NCBI GenBank assembly: GCA_040507005.1
Contig: JBEVVS010000174.1
Coordinates: 1-19,174 of the forward strand
Direction: 5' to 3'
Length of the DNA: 19,174 nucleotides
DNA from: Thiodiazotropha sp040507005
Lineage (GTDB): Bacteria; Pseudomonadota; Gammaproteobacteria; Chromatiales; Chromatiaceae
Part shown: in pieces, positions 15,125-19,174 of the stretch
Layout of the letters: the number at the start of each line of letters is the position of its first letter
Position numbering within the stretch: position 1 is the stretch's first letter
Made by a program: the position numbers and the translations under genes
Notes under the pieces: model-generated
Databases searched by the model: none
Told to the model about the DNA's origin: nothing
What the model saw: only the letters and a program-made list of their open reading frames with translations

Positions 15125-15217
15125 ATCTGACCAATGGTCAGATGCCTATCTACTAGCAACTCTACTCGATTTCGTACCCATATCAGCCAGTAATCAGTGG
15201 CCCTACAGACCACTGGC
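15125..15217. repeat. Structured spacer between pilZ and tatD
   Basis: The 181-nt gap has an 8-bp hairpin, ATCTGACC/GGTCAGAT (15125-15132 and 15136-15143). Further on, the 3' arm CCACTGGC (15210-15217) can pair with either CAGTGG (15195-15200) or GCCAGT (15186-15191), two mutually exclusive stems. None has a T-run. They may end the pilZ transcript or affect the tatD leader region. No small gene is evident. Confidence 0.35.
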
Positions 15218-15227
15218 TTGCGTGTAA

Positions 15228-15236
15228 TGATATAGT
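15228..15236 (+). promoter_or_regulatory. Candidate extended -10 promoter of tatD
   Basis: TGATATAGT has the extended -10 form TGn plus TATAGT (5 of 6 to TATAAT) and no clear -35. It would start near 15243 and leave a leader of about 34 nt carrying CCAGGA (15265-15270) as Shine-Dalgarno for tatD. Confidence 0.35.
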
Positions 15237-15276
15237 CGGATCTGAACATCATTAACGGCCTGAACCAGGAACTTCC

Positions 15277-16068
15277 ATGTTAGTCGACTCCCACTGTCAT
15301 CTAGATCGCGTCTCACTTAGCTCATATGGCGAGGATTTTGCGTGCTTTATGAGACATACCCTGGCACAGGGTATAGACCATCTGCTATGCGTCTCCATCG
15401 ATCTTGAATCATGGCCCGCGATGGTGGCCCTGGTGGCGGACTATCCACAGATATCCATCTCGGTGGGGGTGCATCCAAATGATAATGAGCGTCGCGAACC
15501 CACGCCTGAGGAGTTGCTGAGACTCTCACGCCATGACAAGGTCGTAGCCATTGGGGAAACCGGTCTGGACTATTTTCATGGAGAAGGGGACCTGGCTTGG
15601 CAACGTGAGCGATTTCGACAGCATATTCGCGCAGCCAAAGAGGCGAATCTACCCCTGATTATTCATACCCGGGATGCCCGGGCAGACACAATCAGGATTA
15701 TGCAGCAGGAGGGGGCGGACCGATGTGGAGGTGTCATGCACTGCTTCACCGAAAACTGGTCCATGGCAAAGCAGGCGCTGGAGATGGGTTTTTATGTCTC
15801 ATTTTCCGGTATCATCACCTTCAAGAACGCTGCCGAGTTGCGTGAGGTGGTAAAGCAGGTACCCGTGGAACGCATGCTTATCGAGACAGATTCCCCCTAT
15901 TTGGCGCCTGTGCCTTATCGGGGCAAGCCGAACCAACCTATCCATGTGCGGCATGTGGCTGAGTGTGTGGCCGAGTTGAAAGGGATGACATTAGAGGCCA
16001 TTGCCGATCAGACAACGGCCAATTTCTTTCGCTGTTTCCCCTTGGCGCAAGGATCGTCAATCGATTGA
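15277..16068 (+). CDS. ycfH: TatD-family metal-dependent hydrolase (YcfH type)
   Basis: The 263-residue protein is a TatD-family hydrolase with an amidohydrolase-like barrel; relatives are Mg2+-dependent DNases. The metal-binding set is complete: H6 and H8 in DSHCHLD, E94 in GETGLDY, H130 in IIHTRDA, H155 in MHCFTE and D205 in IETDSPYLAP. Position after holB/pilZ corresponds to E. coli ycfH (265 residues) and not to tatD of the tat operon. In vivo function of YcfH is not settled. The porin gene follows after 12 nt, so a common transcript is possible. Confidence 0.93.
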   Translation: MLVDSHCHLDRVSLSSYGEDFACFMRHTLAQGIDHLLCVSIDLESWPAMVALVADYPQISISVGVHPNDNERREPTPEELLRLSRHDKVVAIGETGLDYFHGEGDLAWQRERFRQHIRAAKEANLPLIIHTRDARADTIRIMQQEGADRCGGVMHCFTENWSMAKQALEMGFYVSFSGIITFKNAAELREVVKQVPVERMLIETDSPYLAPVPYRGKPNQPIHVRHVAECVAELKGMTLEAIADQTTANFFRCFPLAQGSSID

Positions 16069-16080
16069 ATCGGATTATGT

Positions 16081-17295
16081 ATGAATGAATTCACCAAGCT
16101 AATAGTTCTCTTTGCATTCATGCCGATGGCAATGGCAGCTGAAGAAATAGGTACCGCTAAGAATTCAGATACCTACCAGGATCTATTAATCAATACCAAA
16201 GGTGGCCTGGAAGTGACAACAACCGATGGTGAATTTTCCTTGCAGTTGGGGGGGAGGATCCTGGCCGATGTGGCAGTCTATGATGAGGACAGGAATGCGC
16301 TGGGAAATGGCAGTGAACTGCGGGATTTAAGACTCGACCTTGAAGGGCGACTGTATGCCGATTTCATTTATGAGTTCAGTGTCGATTTCTCCGATGGAGA
16401 GGCAGATGTAAAAGATGCCTGGTTTGCCTATGATGCGAACTATCCCTGGCGCTTTACTGTTGGACATTTCAAGGAACCATTCAGTCTGGTGGAGATGACC
16501 AGCAAGAGATACCTGACCTTTATGGAGCGTGCCTTGCCTAATGTGTTCGCACCCGGCAGAAGTTTGGGCATTGGGGCGCACTGGTCCAGTGCTCAGATGA
16601 CTTTCGCCACTGGTCTATTCGGTGACGATTACAACGACGATACAGACGATGAGGGAGATGAAGGCTGGGGGGTGACCGGCCGCATCACCTATGCACCGAA
16701 AGCTGAACAAAGATCTGCACTGCACCTGGGAGTAGCTGCCAGCTACAGAAAATTGGATGATGAAGAGAAGGTCCGATTCGATAGCAGGCCCGAATCCCAC
16801 TTGACCGATATCCGCTATCTCGATACAGGCAAACTTGAACAGAGTGATTCCACAACCCTCTTGGGTGTGGAGGGGGCATGGGTATCTGGGTCATTCTCGC
16901 TACAAGGTGAGTGGATACAAGCAAAAATAGAGCGTGATGTAGAGAATGATCCAACCTTCGATGGCTGGTATCTGCAGGCGAGCTGGTTTTTGACAGGCGA
17001 AAGCCGCCACTATAAACAAAGTTCGGCAAAGTTTGGACGTATTCGACCGCTATCTGACCGAGGCGCTTTGGAAGTGGCGGCAAGATTCAGCTCCGTCGAC
17101 CTGAATGATGGATCGATAGAGGGCGGTTCCAGCGACAATGTTACATTGGGTGTGAACTGGTATATCAATCGCCAGATTCGCTTGATGGCAAACACAATAT
17201 TCATCGACAATGACGCATTTGCCGATGCGGATGGCGATGTGGAGGGCGGGGATAAACCCTCTATACTTCAATTTCGGGCTCAGGTTGATTTTTAA
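16081..17295 (+). CDS. Outer-membrane porin, phosphate-selective OprP/OprO type
   Basis: The 404-residue protein starts with a signal peptide (about 1-19 or 20, ending AMAA before EE) and finishes with aromatic Phe in FRAQVDF, as outer-membrane barrels do. The mature part alternates polar and hydrophobic residues. It holds family blocks such as LQLGGRILADVAVYDED near 53, FIYEFSVDFSD near 95, and WRFTVGHFKEPFSLVEMTS near 123, where the line 'GHFKEPFSL' is typical of the porin O/P family. It should form a 16-strand trimer. Many acidic residues in loops (for example NDDTDDEGDEG near 186) make real anion specificity uncertain. Placement before a PhnD-like binding protein suggests uptake or sensing of an oxyanion; this is inference. 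Confidence 0.85.
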   Translation: MNEFTKLIVLFAFMPMAMAAEEIGTAKNSDTYQDLLINTKGGLEVTTTDGEFSLQLGGRILADVAVYDEDRNALGNGSELRDLRLDLEGRLYADFIYEFSVDFSDGEADVKDAWFAYDANYPWRFTVGHFKEPFSLVEMTSKRYLTFMERALPNVFAPGRSLGIGAHWSSAQMTFATGLFGDDYNDDTDDEGDEGWGVTGRITYAPKAEQRSALHLGVAASYRKLDDEEKVRFDSRPESHLTDIRYLDTGKLEQSDSTTLLGVEGAWVSGSFSLQGEWIQAKIERDVENDPTFDGWYLQASWFLTGESRHYKQSSAKFGRIRPLSDRGALEVAARFSSVDLNDGSIEGGSSDNVTLGVNWYINRQIRLMANTIFIDNDAFADADGDVEGGDKPSILQFRAQVDF

Positions 17296-17301
17296 ATTAC
17301 T

Positions 17302-18231
17302 ATGCGACTCTTTATCAAGGGACATATCCTGTTGCTGTTTATCTTCTCCTGGCTTTTGCCAACCTATGTTGTAGCCAGCAGCAGTGATCCGCACACATTA
17401 GTCATAGGGAAGATCAGCCACAATCCCAAGAAGCACTATGCTTATCTAAAGCCGATGCTGAAATACGTTGTGCAAAGGATGCGCGATCATGGTATTCGCA
17501 AAGGTAAGGTCCGGATGGCAAAAAGCAAGGAGCAGATGGCGGAGCTGCTGGCCAATGGCGAAGTTGATTGGGTGACGGAAACACCTATTGCCGCTGCTTA
17601 TCTGCATAAAAAAAGTGGTGCAGAAATATTGTTGCGCAAGTGGAAAAAGGATATGCCCGAGTACCATACGGTATTTTTTTCACTCAAAAACGGGTCAGTA
17701 AAAAAGTTAGCGGATCTTGTAGGTAAGATAATCGCACTGGAAGATCCAGCCTCAACAACGGCCTACTATCTGCCTGTCAATGCAATGCTTGAGAGGGGAT
17801 TGGTACCGGTCAAATTGAAGAGCTTCCGAGAGTCGCCGCCACCTGACAAGGTCGGTTTCGTGTTTGCCCGGGAAGAGATCAATATCGCGACCCTGGTAAA
17901 CAAAGGAGTGGCCGCTGCCGGGGCCTTCAGTGACATGGATTGGGACAAGGAGGATCACCTGCCATCCAGGTATCGTAAAGAGTTTTCCATATTCCAGCGG
18001 CTTCCCCCCGTAATCCGGGCATTGGAGTTGGTACGCAAGGATTTAGACCCGAAAATAAAAGAACGGCTTGAAAATCTATTGTTGAAAGCCGAACATGATC
18101 CAAAGGCATCTCCCGTCCTGCATGCTTATCAGCAGACAAAGCGATTCGACAAATTGAGCAGGGAGCAGAAACAGTCGATCTACGACATGTACACAATAGT
18201 GGAACGCGTTGATCAAGCGCTTGCTCCCTGA
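17302..18231 (+). CDS. PhnD-like periplasmic substrate-binding protein
   Basis: The 309-residue protein has an N-terminal signal peptide (positive MRLFIKGH, hydrophobic core, probable cut after VVA at 25). The mature part belongs to the phosphate/phosphite/phosphonate-binding PhnD family: LVIGKISHNPKKHYAYLKPML, then VDWVTETPIAAAYL, then a block ALEDPASTTAYYLP where PhnD proteins bind the anion, and NKGVAAAGAFSDMDW near the C-terminus. No ABC ATPase or permease follows within the window. The start is 6 nt after the porin stop. Next comes a membrane sensor, so a role as sensory binding protein is at least as likely as transport. The ligand is unknown. Confidence 0.85.
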   Translation: MRLFIKGHILLLFIFSWLLPTYVVASSSDPHTLVIGKISHNPKKHYAYLKPMLKYVVQRMRDHGIRKGKVRMAKSKEQMAELLANGEVDWVTETPIAAAYLHKKSGAEILLRKWKKDMPEYHTVFFSLKNGSVKKLADLVGKIIALEDPASTTAYYLPVNAMLERGLVPVKLKSFRESPPPDKVGFVFAREEINIATLVNKGVAAAGAFSDMDWDKEDHLPSRYRKEFSIFQRLPPVIRALELVRKDLDPKIKERLENLLLKAEHDPKASPVLHAYQQTKRFDKLSREQKQSIYDMYTIVERVDQALAP

Positions 18232-18272
18232 ATGGTCTAAGCTACGGATCTTTAGAATGAACTATTCACCAC

Positions 18273-19174
18273 ATGGCTAGAAATCTACAGTTTCGATATA
18301 CCGTAGCTATCGGTACAGGCATCGTAATTGTTACGGTGATTTTAGCCGCGTTGTTTTTTTTCCAGTCCAAGGTTCTGCTATCAAATATTAAAACCACCAC
18401 CAGCTCTACAATGAGCGCCGCGCTTCATGATGAGGCAAGAAAACGCCTCATGAATTTGAGTACAATTTTGAGTGAGGACTTGGCCAACCCTCTCTACAAT
18501 TTCGATATGCTTGCCATATCACAGCTATTAAAGAGTGTTGCCAAGCTTGAAGATATCGCCTATGCCAAGGTGATAGATACTAAAGGCGTAATTGTCCACG
18601 ATGGGACTGAATTGTTGGACAACTATGGCAAGCAGTTAGAAGATCAGAAGATTCTGGATTGGATTAAACAGCAAAGGGTTCCGCTTTTTATCAACTCAGA
18701 TGAGGTGATGGAGGTCGTCTCCCCGATAAATATATCAGATGAACGACTTGGCTGGGTTAGAATTGCACTTTATAAAAAAGCACAGCTGGAAAATACAGCA
18801 CAACTCACCCAACAGTTATCCGATTTAACCACCGAGTCTCAACAGCGTGAACGCTACCTGTTGATTCTCGTCACTGCCACTCTGTTATTGCTCGGTTTAG
18901 TCTTGGCAGTGTTTATCTCAAACAGGCTGGTATCGCCGATCCGAAAGCTAACAGAATATGTTAAGCGAGTAGGTGAGGGCGCATATGGTATTGAATTGGA
19001 GAAGAACCGGAGTGACGAAATTGGTCAACTGATCCAATCTTTCAATCGCATGAGCAGGGATCTTTCGAGCACCTCTGTATCGCGGCAGTATTTGAATGAT
19101 GTGTTGAACAACTTGTGTGACGCACTGATCGTTGTGTCTGTCGATATGAAGATCCTGATGGTCAACAATGCCGC
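18273..19174 (+). CDS. Membrane sensor with HAMP and PAS domains, N-terminal part (truncated by window)
   Basis: The frame runs from the ATG at 18273 to the window end; 300 complete codons are visible. Layout: a first membrane helix (about 11-30), a periplasmic sensor region (about 31-193) with several short hydrophobic strands (AYAKVIDTKGVIVHD near 96-110), a second membrane helix (about 195-216), and a HAMP domain (about 217-265: SNRLVSPIRKLTEYV, then DEIGQLIQSFNRM). A PAS domain then begins near 275-300 (LCDALIVVSVDMKILMVNNA). The output domain lies outside, so it may be a histidine kinase or a diguanylate cyclase/phosphodiesterase. It starts 41 nt after the PhnD-like gene and is probably co-transcribed. 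Confidence 0.85.
   Translation, partial: MARNLQFRYTVAIGTGIVIVTVILAALFFFQSKVLLSNIKTTTSSTMSAALHDEARKRLMNLSTILSEDLANPLYNFDMLAISQLLKSVAKLEDIAYAKVIDTKGVIVHDGTELLDNYGKQLEDQKILDWIKQQRVPLFINSDEVMEVVSPINISDERLGWVRIALYKKAQLENTAQLTQQLSDLTTESQQRERYLLILVTATLLLLGLVLAVFISNRLVSPIRKLTEYVKRVGEGAYGIELEKNRSDEIGQLIQSFNRMSRDLSSTSVSRQYLNDVLNNLCDALIVVSVDMKILMVNNA

Noticed and set aside
1..19174. CRISPR arrays, tRNA or rRNA genes, insertion sequences
   Set aside because: No regularly spaced repeats, no cloverleaf-like sequence and no transposase or terminal repeats were seen on either strand.

Overview
The window is a contiguous piece of a gammaproteobacterial chromosome. The evidence is the conserved gene order yceF / yceD-rpmF-plsX-fabH-fabD-fabG-acpP-fabF-pabC-mltG-tmk-holB-pilZ-tatD. 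This is the fatty-acid synthesis locus known from E. coli, with a pilZ between holB and tatD as in Pseudomonas. Proteins resemble E. coli and Pseudomonas orthologues closely over their full length. The Na+-pumping oxaloacetate decarboxylase, the OprP-like porin and the moderate GC content would fit a marine or sulfur-oxidising lineage such as Chromatiales. That placement is inference only; no marker in the window fixes the genus.

Layout. (1) 1-1145: the 3' end of an HDOD-domain regulator (+) converges on yceF (-), a Maf-type nucleotide pyrophosphatase. (2) 1146-4730: an AT-rich divergent promoter region, then oadG-oadA-oadB, the three subunits of the biotin-dependent Na+-translocating oxaloacetate decarboxylase, closed by a perfect 13-bp hairpin. 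This operon separates yceF from yceD, which are neighbours in E. coli. (3) 4717-15095: the long housekeeping cluster. It holds yceD (rRNA/ribosome-linked), rpmF (L32, 59 aa), plsX (phosphatidate precursor), fabH/fabD/fabG/acpP/fabF (initiation and elongation of fatty acids), pabC (folate), mltG (peptidoglycan), tmk and holB (DNA replication) and pilZ (type IV pili). Many junctions overlap by 2-8 nt, which indicates translational coupling. A rho-independent terminator after acpP and structured gaps before plsX and acpP suggest internal promoters. (4) 15096-19174: a structured spacer, then tatD, a phosphate-selective-type porin, a PhnD-like periplasmic binding protein and the start of a two-TM HAMP-PAS sensor that runs off the window. 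The last three look like an outer-membrane to periplasm to inner-membrane sensing chain, with no ABC permease or ATPase in view.

Points most worth a second look: the OadA carboxyltransferase domain has Gln in place of the first His of its metal-binding HxH pair; the yceD promoter appears to take its -35 box from the oadB terminator hairpin and would give an almost leaderless mRNA; a FadR-like 17-mer lies just before plsX; and the porin/PhnD-like/sensor set may form an uncharacterised signalling module. No mobile elements, CRISPR arrays, tRNAs or rRNAs were seen, and no gene-free gap exceeds 300 bases.
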